Below are positions 25,768-33,650 of a DNA stretch of 46,776 nt, one piece after another. Under the pieces are notes generated by a model. That model saw only the letters and a list, made by a program, of their open reading frames with translations. It was not told the DNA's origin and searched no databases. Every line of letters starts with the position of its first letter. The first letter of the stretch is position 1. The position numbers and the translations under genes are program-made. The DNA comes from Syntrophomonas sp. DTU019. GTDB taxonomy: Bacteria; Bacillota; Syntrophomonadia; Syntrophomonadales; Syntrophomonadaceae. The DNA is taken from the NCBI GenBank assembly GCA_001512785.1, contig LFSQ01000124.1:1-46776 (forward strand), read 5' to 3'.

Positions 25768-26397
25768 TCAGGCGGAAAAAGCCGGTTTCAGCTTTTGACA
25801 CTCGTTCTCATCGAAGGCTTGTTCATTAACCGCGGAAATAAGATGCCGCTGATTGTAAACATAGATTTGCCCCGGTTTGGGGGAATCATAGAACCCATAA
25901 CTGCGCAGCACGAATTCGCTCACCCGCTCACCCATAAGCAGGACAAAATGAGGATTCAATATATCAATCTCTTCAATCAAATAGGCTAGGCAGTTTAGAA
26001 TCTGCACAGTGTCGGATTTGATAGGTACCCCATTGCAGGGCTTTTTGGTCAGTATGCAGTTATGGTCCCTATCCAGCAGTTTGCTGGTAGTATAGCAAAA
26101 TGCACTGTGCCGGGCCGAGCAAGTCTTCGGGGTACAGCGTATCATAAAGGTGTGATAGATCTTTTCAACGCCCAAATAGTGCTTGAGCAAATTGCGCATT
26201 TCGATTATCCAGTTGAAATCGCCGGTGTACTGGTTTTCCCCTTCGAATACGATCAAAACCTCCGGAGCCAGTTCCCCTTTGCCCATAGCCGGCCGGCGCA
26301 CACAATGCAACTGCTCGGGACAGCGCCTGCAATCAGAAATTCTATCCTCCAAAGCGATGATACGCCGGATATTCTCTTCCCTCAGCCCATTAGCCAA
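25768..26397 (-). CDS. Iron-sulfur UDG-fold protein with diverged catalytic loops
   Basis: The pattern of cysteines, Cys23-X2-Cys26, Cys88 in RCTPK and Cys136 in LNCLAYL, matches the 4Fe-4S ligands of family 4/5 uracil-DNA glycosylases (where the third Cys sits in KCRPP and the fourth about 15-50 residues later). PEVLIVFEGE and PHFVLLMGERVSEFVL fit the core strands. However, the first catalytic loop, normally GEAPGxxE, reads FEGENQYTGD, and the HPS motif near the C-terminus is replaced. Activity on uracil is therefore doubtful. TTG 26397 has GGGAGG 8 nt upstream. An unknown gene lies upstream on the same strand. The match is by eye; a different Fe-S protein remains possible. Confidence 0.6.
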   Translation of the reverse strand: MANGLREENIRRIIALEDRISDCRRCPEQLHCVRRPAMGKGELAPEVLIVFEGENQYTGDFNWIIEMRNLLKHYLGVEKIYHTFMIRCTPKTCSARHSAFCYTTSKLLDRDHNCILTKKPCNGVPIKSDTVQILNCLAYLIEEIDILNPHFVLLMGERVSEFVLRSYGFYDSPKPGQIYVYNQRHLISAVNEQAFDENECQKLKPAFSA

Positions 26398-26477
26398 ATA
26401 CTAAACCTCCCAACCCCTGGAATCTCATCTGTCTGCCGCTAATGCCCCGGGGTTGCTGCTGAACTTGCAAGGTAAGC

Positions 26478-26870
26478 TTACTCTAATTTATAAAGGTATT
26501 CCCTGGTTCGCTGGTTGATGCCCCAGGTCGCATCGGATAATTTATTGGTGATGTAACTGCGCAGGTTATCATCTAATTCCGGGTCAGTTTTATCCATTAT
26601 CAGATAAAACACCCGCAAAACATCGTTTAAATTCTTCATCAGGCGCTTGGTGGGAGCCTTACTCAAAACGTCTTCTTTGCGGCCGTAGAAATATATCATC
26701 CTCTTGATTACCCAGAGGATTTCCACATTGGACCAGGTCTTCTGATTCAACAGCTCATCCAGCAAGGCATCAGGTCCCATGCTGAACTCGCGTTCTTCCA
26801 TGGCCTTCCATTCCTTGCTGCCAAAAATGGTTTTCGGCAGGTAAAATATGGAATTATTCTCGTCTGACAA
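26478..26870 (-). CDS. Hypothetical protein, mostly helical
   Basis: I do not recognise a family. The 130-residue product has no signal peptide or membrane segment. It looks alpha-helical and charged throughout, with WSNVEILWVIKRMIYFYG and LNDVLRVFYLIMDK as probable helices. TTG 26870 has GGGGG about 8 nt upstream and starts 15 nt after the NlpC/P60 gene, so it may be co-transcribed with that cell-wall hydrolase. The UDG-fold gene follows after about 80 nt. Confidence 0.6.
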   Translation of the reverse strand: MSDENNSIFYLPKTIFGSKEWKAMEEREFSMGPDALLDELLNQKTWSNVEILWVIKRMIYFYGRKEDVLSKAPTKRLMKNLNDVLRVFYLIMDKTDPELDDNLRSYITNKLSDATWGINQRTREYLYKLE

Positions 26871-26885
26871 ATCTATTCCCCCATA

Positions 26886-27909
26886 TCAAATGATGCGTTT
26901 GGCGCCGGCATAGGTTCTGGCATAAAAGTCTTCTGACAATGACGAATAAATAACCCCACCGCTGCGAGGTGAACTGGAGTGGATGAACTGCCCGCCCCCG
27001 GTGTATATACCCACATGGTCGATATTGGAGCTGTAGCATTTGAAGAAAACCAGATCTCCGGGCTCAAGCTGGCTTTTTTCCACCGCTGTGCCCAAACCAT
27101 ACTGGGCTGAGGCGGTGCGCGGCAGATTGTAACCGTTCTGTTTAAATACAAATTGTGCGAAGCCAGAGCAGTCAAACCCCCCCGGGACCGCTGCCTCCGT
27201 ATTTATACGGGGTACCCAGGTACTGGGTGGCCGTTTTTACAATGCGCATGGCCGCACTGTTCTGGCCTCCACGAGATACCGGCACCGGTTCGGGGAGAAT
27301 GCGCAAAGTCACCCCTGGGTTTAGGATGTCACTTTGAAGATTATTTATTTGCTTAAGGTAAGCCAGCGATATGCCAAATTGCTCTGCCACCTTATCCAGG
27401 CTGTCCCCGGCTTGCAGCACATAGTACTGTTCGGCCGGATTGGTTGTGGCCGCCGTAGTTGGCGCGGCCGCGGGCGCGGCTGCGGGCGCGGTGTTTGCCC
27501 CCGGGTCTGCTTTGACCCGCAGGGTATCGCCAGCCTTGATCAGATCGCTTTGCAAACCATTCAAGGCCTTGAGTTCGTCCACCGTCATATTAAACTTCAA
27601 GGCGATACTGCCCAAACAATCGCCGGGTTGAATCACATAGCTGCCAGTTCCCGCAGTTCCTGCTGCAGAACTGGTGTTAGTCTTATTGCTGGCCGGGCTG
27701 AGTTTTAATACATCACCGATTTGCAGATTGTCGGTTTGCAGCTGATTGATAGTTTTTAGATATTCAACCGTAACACCGTGCTGACTGGCAATTTTCCATA
27801 ATGAATCACCAGCCTGCACTGTATAGGTCAATGGCTGAGCATTGATCAGGGCTGCGGTGGAGCCCACCCACAAGAGAGCGCTTAGTGAAATTGCTACAAT
27901 TTTTTTCAA
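26886..27909 (-). pseudogene. LysM / NlpC-P60 cell-wall hydrolase, frameshifted
   Basis: Secreted peptidoglycan endopeptidase. The first part encodes a signal peptide (to about residue 24), then three LysM domains (about 28-72, 92-136, 162-206) joined by Thr/Ala/Pro linkers, then the beginning of an NlpC/P60 domain (TATQYLGTPYKYGGSGPGG). Translation stops at 27174-27172. Removing one G from the seven-G run at 27177-27183 restores GGFDCSGFAQF with the catalytic Cys, followed in the new frame by DHVGIYTGGGQFIHSS with the catalytic His, ending at 26886. TTG 27909 has AGGA upstream. The open frame on both sides is clean, so either the break is recent or it is a sequence error. Confidence 0.85.
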
Positions 27910-27927
27910 GATGTCCTACCCTTTCCA

Positions 27928-27954
27928 GAATATTACCAATACTGCAGTATATTC
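27928..27954. promoter_or_regulatory. Palindromic site upstream of the LysM/NlpC gene
   Basis: ATACTGCAGTAT (27939-27950) is a perfect 12-bp palindrome, and the flanks GAATAT / ATATTC also pair. On the minus strand a TATACT that could act as -10 overlaps it. It may be an operator for the hydrolase gene 20 bp downstream; no regulator is identifiable. Confidence 0.35.
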
Positions 27955-27994
27955 TACAGGGTAGGGAAATCTTCCTGCAGGGAAGTTGATTTTC

Positions 27995-28837
27995 TTATCT
28001 GATTAGCGTGATTTCCCTATAATAGGCCTTTATTTTATCCATGTATTCAACCTTGATGCCACTCTGCCCCAGGCGGTTGCGCGTGCCTTCGGTAGCATGG
28101 CCATGAAAATCCGAGCCCCCGGTCACCAATAGCCGCCTTTGCTCAGCCAGAGCCATGAAATGGCCGGTATCCTCAACGGTATGTTCGGGATAAAAGACCT
28201 CCAGGCCTTCCACTCCCATATCCAACACCAGCTCTGCCAATCCGCGCTGTCGAATTAAGCCGGGATGTGCCAGAACAGTTATGCCCCCTGCGGCATGGAT
28301 CAATGCTATGGCCTTTTGCGGGGTAAGTTTATAGCGCGGCACGTATGCCGGACAGCCTCTGCCGATATACTTGTTAAATGCTTCTCGAATCGAGGAAACA
28401 TAGCCTTTTTCCCTCAAAGCCTGGGCTATGTGCGGCCGGGCGATCAGGTCTTTGGGGGCCAATTTTTGCACCTGTTCGAATGTGATGGCAAAACCCATTT
28501 CCCGCAAGCGGGCTACCATGCTTTCAGCCCTTGCAAAACGAGCTGCTTTGATCTCTTCCAGGGCTTCTATCAGCGGTAGGTATTCAAAATCAATAAAATA
28601 CCCCAGAATATGTATTTCTTCATCTTCCATCTCGGTATTTAACTCAATTCCAGAAATTAACTCCAAATCAAGTTTTTCTGACTTTAAGCAGGACCAGGCC
28701 GCCGGCAGGCCTGCAACCGTGTCATGGTCGGTTATAGCCATCCCCGCCAGGCCCAGCTGGCAGGCCCGGCGAAGTACCTCGGGGGGTGAAAACACGCCAT
28801 CTGAAGCACTGGTATGAACATGCAAATCATATAACAT
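27995..28837 (-). CDS. PHP-domain metal-dependent phosphoesterase (TrpH/RNase AM-like)
   Basis: The polymerase-and-histidinol-phosphatase fold with its metal motifs: DLHVHTSASDG at 4-14, ITDHDT near 35, GIELN near 64, HILGYF, RPHIA near 135, AHPG near 196 and GSDFHG near 248. The TrpH/YciV branch hydrolyses nucleoside 3',5'-bisphosphates and trims 5' ends of RNA, so a nucleotide or RNA phosphatase role is likely. The 280-residue length fits. ATG 28837 has GAGGTAAAG upstream. Neighbours are cell-wall genes, giving no extra hint. Confidence 0.85.
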   Translation of the reverse strand: MLYDLHVHTSASDGVFSPPEVLRRACQLGLAGMAITDHDTVAGLPAAWSCLKSEKLDLELISGIELNTEMEDEEIHILGYFIDFEYLPLIEALEEIKAARFARAESMVARLREMGFAITFEQVQKLAPKDLIARPHIAQALREKGYVSSIREAFNKYIGRGCPAYVPRYKLTPQKAIALIHAAGGITVLAHPGLIRQRGLAELVLDMGVEGLEVFYPEHTVEDTGHFMALAEQRRLLVTGGSDFHGHATEGTRNRLGQSGIKVEYMDKIKAYYREITLIR

Positions 28838-28914
28838 ATCTTTACCTCATCAATTTGCTGGGAACAGGGTACAGATTTTACCTGCTCGAATAGATTATAT
28901 AACAACTGCCCGGC

Positions 28915-29833
28915 TCATGGAGCAAATACCTGCTCCAGAAAACCCGCAGCATTGTCATGCAGTATGGCCTGGATATCATGCGCGGTAAAACCCCGCCCTT
29001 CAAGCCTAGCTGCCAGCATTGGATATTCGGCCACATCGCTTAAAAGCAGATTATCCGCCCCGTCGAAATCAGAGCCCAAAGCTACGTGTTCAACCCCCAC
29101 CAGAGAGCAGATATGGACGATGTGATCGATCAAACGCTCTATATCGGGATTGCTTGCATCAACAAAGTCCGCAACCAGATTTACACCGATAATGCCCTTG
29201 TGTTCGGCCAGGCTCTGGATTTGATGATCGGTCAGATTGCGGGGATGCTCGCACAGTGAACGTGCATTGGCATGTGAAACCATCACCGCTGCACTGTAAC
29301 AGTCCAGGGCCTGATAGAAGCTTAATTCCCCCACATGGGCCAAATCCAGGATACTTCCCACTTGCTGCATTTCCGCCAGCAAACACCGGCCAGCTGTGCT
29401 TAAACCAACCGGCTCAGGATCCAGAACCCCCCCCGGCAAAAGCATTGTTATAGTTCCAGGTCAGTCCCAGGCTGCGCACCCCTAAAAGATGAAAAAGCGG
29501 CCACAGGCCGGGGTCTTTGCCCAGGGCATCGGCTCCTTCCAGATGGAGAATAATGCCCAATTGACCTTCAACCCGGGCTTTTTCCAGGTCCTCATGCACG
29601 GCTATTAAGCAGGCCCGGGCGGTTTTGCTTAGATTGGCTCCAAAACAGGCCATTTGCTGGAGAATCGCCCTTAAAACAGCGTTATCGTCCGGCTTGTGGC
29701 TGAACAAGGCCAGGAACTGAGTGGTCAATCCTGCCTTTAAAGCCCTTTGTATATCGAAATGGAATGGATTGCGCGCTAAAGAATAAGCGCTGTTGACCAG
29801 TTTGGATAAAGTGTCGCAATGCAGATCGATCAA
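28915..29833 (-). pseudogene. Membrane dipeptidase (renal dipeptidase family, M19), frameshifted
   Basis: Zinc dipeptidase related to renal dipeptidase. The N-terminal part begins IDLHCDTLSKL, with His-x-Asp zinc ligands, and continues to LHLEGADAL and LTWNYNNAFAGG, where it hits a stop. Removing one G from the eight-G run at 29427-29434 gives AGGVLDPEPVGL, the expected family continuation, then LDLAHVGELSF, VSHANARSL and ALGSDFDGAD to the end at 28915. The start is TTG 29833, with AGGAGGTG 5 nt upstream, in agreement with the family N-terminus. Both halves are otherwise intact. Confidence 0.85.
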
Positions 29834-29876
29834 ATCGCCACCTCCTTTGGGGCATGATGCCATGGGCATAAATAAA

Positions 29877-29896
29877 AACCTGCTTTTGAGCAGGTT
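29877..29896 (-). terminator. Intrinsic terminator after spoVS
   Basis: On the minus strand AACCTGC pairs with GCAGGTT across a 6-nt loop and is followed by TTTATTT. It lies 39 nt after the spoVS stop. Confidence 0.85.
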
Positions 29897-29934
29897 AACA
29901 ATACGATATTTCTGTAAAAAAGATGATTTCAGAC

Positions 29935-30195
29935 CTACCTGGGCTCAATTATGAGCTTGATAGCCGTCCTCTCCTCCCCGTCTATCAATATATCAGTAAA
30001 GGCCGGTATGCAGATCAGATCCATACCGCTGGGAGCAACGAATCCTCGCGCTATGGCTATTGCCTTAATTGCCTGGTTGATTGCACCGGCTCCAATAGCC
30101 TGTATTTCGGCAGCTCCTTTTTCTCTAAGAACGCCTGCAAGTGCCCCTGCCACAGAATTTGGACTGGATTTAGCTGAGACTTTTAATACTTCCAT
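29935..30195 (-). CDS. spoVS: Stage V sporulation protein S
   Basis: Small Alba-like protein that affects septation and coat assembly during sporulation. The 86-residue product begins MEVLKVSAKSSPNSVAGALAG and contains QAIGAGAINQAIKAIAIARG, both hallmarks of the family. ATG 30195 has AGGAGGAGG at good spacing. It has its own promoter region with a sigma-H-like site and its own terminator, so it is probably transcribed separately from ymdB. The ymdB-spoVS pairing is conserved in spore formers. Confidence 0.97.
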   Translation of the reverse strand: MEVLKVSAKSSPNSVAGALAGVLREKGAAEIQAIGAGAINQAIKAIAIARGFVAPSGMDLICIPAFTDILIDGEERTAIKLIIEPR

Positions 30196-30253
30196 CCGAT
30201 TAACCTCCTCCTCCTCATATCTTTATGTACAGACGCGTTGCTCTCCTACATCT

Positions 30254-30283
30254 ATATTCTAATATGGAAGCATCAATTCCTTC
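30254..30283 (-). promoter_or_regulatory. Sigma-H-like promoter of spoVS
   Basis: GAAGGAATT and TTAGAATAT are separated by 12 bp on the minus strand, matching the Bacillus sigma-H pattern RnAGGAwww - N11-12 - RnnGAATww at all but one position. spoVS is sigma-H dependent in Bacillus subtilis, which supports the call. Confidence 0.65.
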
Positions 30284-30287
30284 TTTT

Positions 30288-30315
30288 ATAATAAATGTAT
30301 TGGATAAAATTTCAA
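30288..30315 (-). promoter_or_regulatory. Possible sigma-A promoter upstream of spoVS
   Basis: TTGAAA (30315-30310) and TATTAT (30293-30288) lie 16 bp apart, just upstream of the sigma-H-like site. The pairing is plausible but the area is AT-rich, so chance is a real alternative. Confidence 0.35.
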
Positions 30316-30316
30316 A

Positions 30317-31102
30317 TTATTCGCTTAGAATCTTCGAGATTCGCACGATTTTGTTAACCTGATGGGAATTATCATCCAGGTTTAAGACCACCCCTTCGAG
30401 CTGCGCCTTCCCGCTGGCTACATCCAGGCGCACCGGTCGTCCGGTGAGGAATTTTTCCAAGACCTGTTCCTTTTTCATGCCCAGAACCGATTCATAGGGA
30501 CCGGTCATGCCCAAATCGGTTATGTAGGCGGTTCCTTTGGGCAGAATGCGCTCATCGCTGGTCTGAATATGGGTATGGGTCCCCAAAACCGCCTGCACCC
30601 GACCATCAAAATAATAACCGAAGGCGACCTTCTCAGAGGTGGCTTCGGCATGAAAATCCACAATAATGATGTCCGCCTGCCCTTTAAGTTCAGCCAGTAC
30701 CTCGTCAACGGCAACGAAAGGGCAGTCCAGCGGGGGCAAAAAAACCCGGCCTGAGGCGTTGATCACCGCTATTTTGATGTTAAACCCGGCGGTGTAAACA
30801 TTATATCCCCGGCCAGGGCAAGGTGAGGGGTAGTTCACCGGCCTTATCAGGCGGGGCTCATCATCAATAAAGCGCAGAATATCCTTGTTATCCCACACAT
30901 GATTGCCCATGGTGAGAACATCTACTCCCGTGAAAAGCAGTTCCTGCATCACCTCGCCGGTTAGTCCCCGCCCCCCGGAGGCATTCTCCGCATTGGCAAT
31001 CACAAAATCCACCTGGTACTGCTGCCGCAGTACCGGCAACAAAGCCTTGACAGCCCGCCGCCCGGGCCTTCCCACAATATCTCCAATCACCAGAATATTC
31101 AA
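30317..31102 (-). CDS. ymdB: YmdB family metallophosphoesterase
   Basis: Calcineurin-like phosphoesterase (TIGR00282) that hydrolyses 2',3'-cyclic nucleotides and influences the biofilm/sporulation choice in Bacillus. Metal-binding motifs: GDIVGRPGR, NAENASGG, GNHVWDN, DFHAEATSEK and GTHTHIQTSD. The true start is TTG 31102 (261 residues; SD AGTGAGGG 7 nt upstream); an upstream start at 31177 would overlap the preceding gene in another frame. The family N-terminus (ILVIGDIVG) agrees with this. It lies just downstream of an unknown gene that separates it from rny. Confidence 0.94.
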   Translation of the reverse strand: MNILVIGDIVGRPGRRAVKALLPVLRQQYQVDFVIANAENASGGRGLTGEVMQELLFTGVDVLTMGNHVWDNKDILRFIDDEPRLIRPVNYPSPCPGRGYNVYTAGFNIKIAVINASGRVFLPPLDCPFVAVDEVLAELKGQADIIIVDFHAEATSEKVAFGYYFDGRVQAVLGTHTHIQTSDERILPKGTAYITDLGMTGPYESVLGMKKEQVLEKFLTGRPVRLDVASGKAQLEGVVLNLDDNSHQVNKIVRISKILSE

Positions 31103-31112
31103 ACTTAAACCC

Positions 31113-31607
31113 TCACTTATTGAAAACCAATACCCTGCCTCCTTCGCGATAGGAGAGAAAGCGATTGGTCTCAGCATCTTCTCTGCTTATCTTCTGTATT
31201 AAGTTGCGTTTTACCTTCCGCTTCACTGATTCTTCTATTTCCATGTTGGTGCTGTCACGGTAGATCTGATCCTGAAAAGCATCGGCCAAAAGCTCGATAA
31301 AAAGCTCGGTTTCCTCCTCCGAAACGCTGTAGCTGTCCCGGTGGTAGCGCAATAAAATGAGCCCGGGCGCATAATGTCGGTATTCCAAGCTAATCCACCG
31401 GGGCTCGGTTCCTTTTATACTATGAAACAGTTTCACCGCAGCAACCACCTGTTGCTCGAACTCGGCTTGTTTTTCAAGACTTACTTCACCCTGCAGTGCA
31501 GCCTCGAAGATCAGCCGTTCCTGATCGGCTTCATATCTCACCGCGCTTAGCTCTGGATACTTCAGGCTGGCACTTATAAACACATCCAGACCGGAATCCT
31601 GGTACAT
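31113..31607 (-). CDS. Hypothetical protein between rny and ymdB
   Basis: I recognise no family. The 164-residue product has no signal peptide or membrane span. It is acidic at first, with AALQGEVSLEKQAEFEQQVV as a probable helix, and becomes basic near SVKRKVKRNL. ATG 31607 has AAGGAG upstream. Its stop lies 10 nt before ymdB, so they are probably co-transcribed, starting downstream of the strong rny terminator. The context (RNase Y, YmdB) suggests, but does not show, a role in RNA or nucleotide signalling. Confidence 0.7.
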   Translation of the reverse strand: MYQDSGLDVFISASLKYPELSAVRYEADQERLIFEAALQGEVSLEKQAEFEQQVVAAVKLFHSIKGTEPRWISLEYRHYAPGLILLRYHRDSYSVSEEETELFIELLADAFQDQIYRDSTNMEIEESVKRKVKRNLIQKISREDAETNRFLSYREGGRVLVFNK

Positions 31608-31694
31608 AGGTATTTTCTCCTTAAACTGCGTAATATAAACGAGTTCTGCAGCAAAAAGCGAAATCCTGCTCTATGTAAATATGTAAAATATAGC

Positions 31695-31720
31695 AAACAG
31701 GGCTTTGTTAAGCCCTGTTT
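31695..31720 (-). terminator. Intrinsic terminator after rny
   Basis: AAACAGGGCTT and AAGCCCTGTTT form a perfect 11-bp stem with a TGTT loop (plus-strand sense). It lies about 36 nt after the rny stop; the minus-strand 3' side ends in TTT and runs into AT-rich sequence. Confidence 0.85.
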
Positions 31721-31756
31721 CCATAATCTGGATCTTATTGTGATCTTAATGCCAAC

Positions 31757-33286
31757 CTATTTGGCATACTCAACCGATCTGGTTTCCCGTATCACTATCA
31801 CTTTGATCTGCCCGGGATAATCGAGATCCTGTTCCACCTTGCGAGCGATATCGCGAGCCAGGTTTATGGCCTGCAAATCATCCACCTGATCCGGCTTGAC
31901 AATGATGCGCACCTCGCGCCCGGCCTGAATGGCAAAGGATTTTTCCACACCCTCAAAAGAATCGGCCAGGTTTTCCAGCTTCTCCAGGCGTTTGATATAT
32001 GCCTCCAGGGTCTCGCGCCTGGCGCCGGGGCGGGAGGCTGATATAGCATCAGCCGCCTGAACCAGAATGGCTTCAATGCTCTCCGGCTCAATATCACAGT
32101 GATGAGCAGCGATGCCGTGAATGACCTCTTTGCTCTCCCGGTATTTTTTGGCCAGTTCTACGCCGATTTCGACATGAGGGCCGGATATTTCGTGGTCCAC
32201 CGCTTTGCCGATATCATGCAGCAAACCGGCCCGCTTGGCCACAGCTACATCGACATCCAATTCTGCAGCCATGACTCCTGCCAGGTGAGCCACTTCTATT
32301 GAATGCTTCAACACATTCTGCCCATAGCTGGTGCGATACTTGAGCCTGCCCAACAATTTGACCAGCTCAGGATGCAGGTTGTGCACCCCTACCTCAAAGG
32401 CAGCTGCTTCTCCAGTCTCACGAAGCTCTTGCTCCATTTCCTTCTGGGCCTTTTCCACCATTTCCTCTATGCGCGCGGGATGAATGCGCCCGTCGGCAAC
32501 CAGGTTGGAAAGGGCTTTTCTGGCGATTTCGCGGCGTATCGGGTCAAATGAGGAAAGAATGACCGCTTCCGGGGTATCATCGATGATCAGATCGACCCCG
32601 GTCTGGGTTTCAAAGGTCCTGATATTGCGTCCTTCCCTCCCGATTATACGGCCTTTCATCTCGTCATTGGGGAGAGCCACTACGGACACAGTAGTCTCAG
32701 AGACCACATCGGCAGCGCATTTCTGAATTGCCAGGGAGACAATGTTTTTGGCCCGCTTGATGCCCTCTTCGCGGGCTTCGGTTTCCAGTGTTTTGATTAA
32801 GGTAGCGGTCTCCTGGCGGATCTGCTGTTCAACATTATATAAGAGTAAATCTTTGGCCTCTTCTGAAGTCAAACCGGACAGTCTTTCCAATTCCTTCAAT
32901 TGTTGGGCCATCACGGTTTGCAATTCCTGATTGGTCCTTTCCGCTTCCCTGATCCTCTCCTGCAACTGGCTTTCCTTTTTCTCCACATTGTCGCTCTTTC
33001 GGTCCAGTTGCTCCTCTTTTTGGATCAAGCGCCTTTCCAGCCGGTCCAGTTCCCGGCGCCTTTCCCGGATCTCCTTCTCAGCCTCCAGGCGGCTGCGGTG
33101 CAGCTCTTCCTTGCCCTCCAGCAGGATTTCCTTTTTGCGGGCTTCAGCTGCTTTGCTGGCCTCCTCGATGATGCGCGAAGCTTCTTCTTCCGCCGCACCA
33201 AGCCGGCTTTCCGCTATTAAGCGGCGACCGTAATAGCCAGCGATCAAACCAATCGCCAAAGAAAGGGTTATAACAACAAACTGCAA
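31757..33286 (-). CDS. rny: Ribonuclease Y
   Basis: Membrane-anchored endoribonuclease that starts mRNA decay. An N-terminal TM helix (about 3-20) is followed by a long charged coiled coil (about 25-190), a KH domain ([15 protein letters not shown] near 210) and an HD domain with [10 protein letters not shown] near 352. The 509-residue length is standard. The only canonical start is TTG 33286, which lies about 21 nt after a very good SD (AAGGAGGTGA); an in-frame ATC at 33298 has ideal spacing but would be a rare start codon. The gene is preceded by the structured leader described separately and followed by a terminator. Confidence 0.95.
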   Translation of the reverse strand: MQFVVITLSLAIGLIAGYYGRRLIAESRLGAAEEEASRIIEEASKAAEARKKEILLEGKEELHRSRLEAEKEIRERRRELDRLERRLIQKEEQLDRKSDNVEKKESQLQERIREAERTNQELQTVMAQQLKELERLSGLTSEEAKDLLLYNVEQQIRQETATLIKTLETEAREEGIKRAKNIVSLAIQKCAADVVSETTVSVVALPNDEMKGRIIGREGRNIRTFETQTGVDLIIDDTPEAVILSSFDPIRREIARKALSNLVADGRIHPARIEEMVEKAQKEMEQELRETGEAAAFEVGVHNLHPELVKLLGRLKYRTSYGQNVLKHSIEVAHLAGVMAAELDVDVAVAKRAGLLHDIGKAVDHEISGPHVEIGVELAKKYRESKEVIHGIAAHHCDIEPESIEAILVQAADAISASRPGARRETLEAYIKRLEKLENLADSFEGVEKSFAIQAGREVRIIVKPDQVDDLQAINLARDIARKVEQDLDYPGQIKVIVIRETRSVEYAK

Positions 33287-33352
33287 TAAGGTATTGATTC
33301 GTGTTCACCTCCTTAAAACAAATTCAAATATGCGCAGTAAGTAGCGGACAAA

Positions 33353-33644
33353 TAAAAAAACCAGGCTGTACACCTGGCTTCTCGAAGTATCTTATCCTGT
33401 TTTAGCCGACAATAACGGATGGGGATGGTCAATCCTCCCTCCCAGAAATACACCACCAAACCAGGAACCGTTATAGCAAGCTTTGCTCAACCTACAAGAC
33501 ATTTTTAGATATATTTAAACACTCAGTCAGGCTTCCCCAAACCGTTCGGCCTGCGCATAGCTCTTCATCAGAGTAAATATATATAAATCTGGCCGTCTTT
33601 TTGGTCAAGGTTTTCTTCAGATAGGATACTTCTACCAGAGTCCT
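33353..33644 (-). ncRNA. Candidate structured leader RNA / small RNA between recA and rny
   Basis: A transcript from the promoter at 33679-33651 would run from about 33644 to the terminator at 33361-33380. GAAGTATC (33632-33625) pairs with GATACTTC (33391-33384), continued after one mismatch by TATC/GATA, closing a domain of about 250 nt. Inside are ATAACGG/CCGTTAT (33474-33468 with 33418-33412), AGCAA/TTGCT (33487-33475) and CAGG/CCTG around an inner CCGAA/TTTGG hairpin (33553-33528). A second promoter-like pair, TTGACC-17-TATATA (33608-33580), lies within it. I see no conserved core of T-box, SAM, cobalamin, c-di-GMP, glmS, SRP or RNase P RNA. Termini paired together recall 6S RNA, but the size is too large and no match is evident. 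Confidence 0.5.
33358..33380 (-). terminator. Intrinsic terminator upstream of rny
   Basis: On the minus strand AAGCCAGG pairs with CCTGGTTT (one G-T wobble) over a 7-nt loop, followed by a run of Ts (TTTTTTTATTT). It lies about 70 nt before rny, not directly after recA, so it may act as an attenuator for rny. Confidence 0.88.
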
Positions 33645-33650
33645 ATATAA

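Noticed and set aside
33353-33644. Assignment of the recA-rny element to 6S RNA.
   Set aside because: The paired ends fit, but the size is about 100 nt too long and I could not find the central bubble arrangement; kept as an unclassified candidate.
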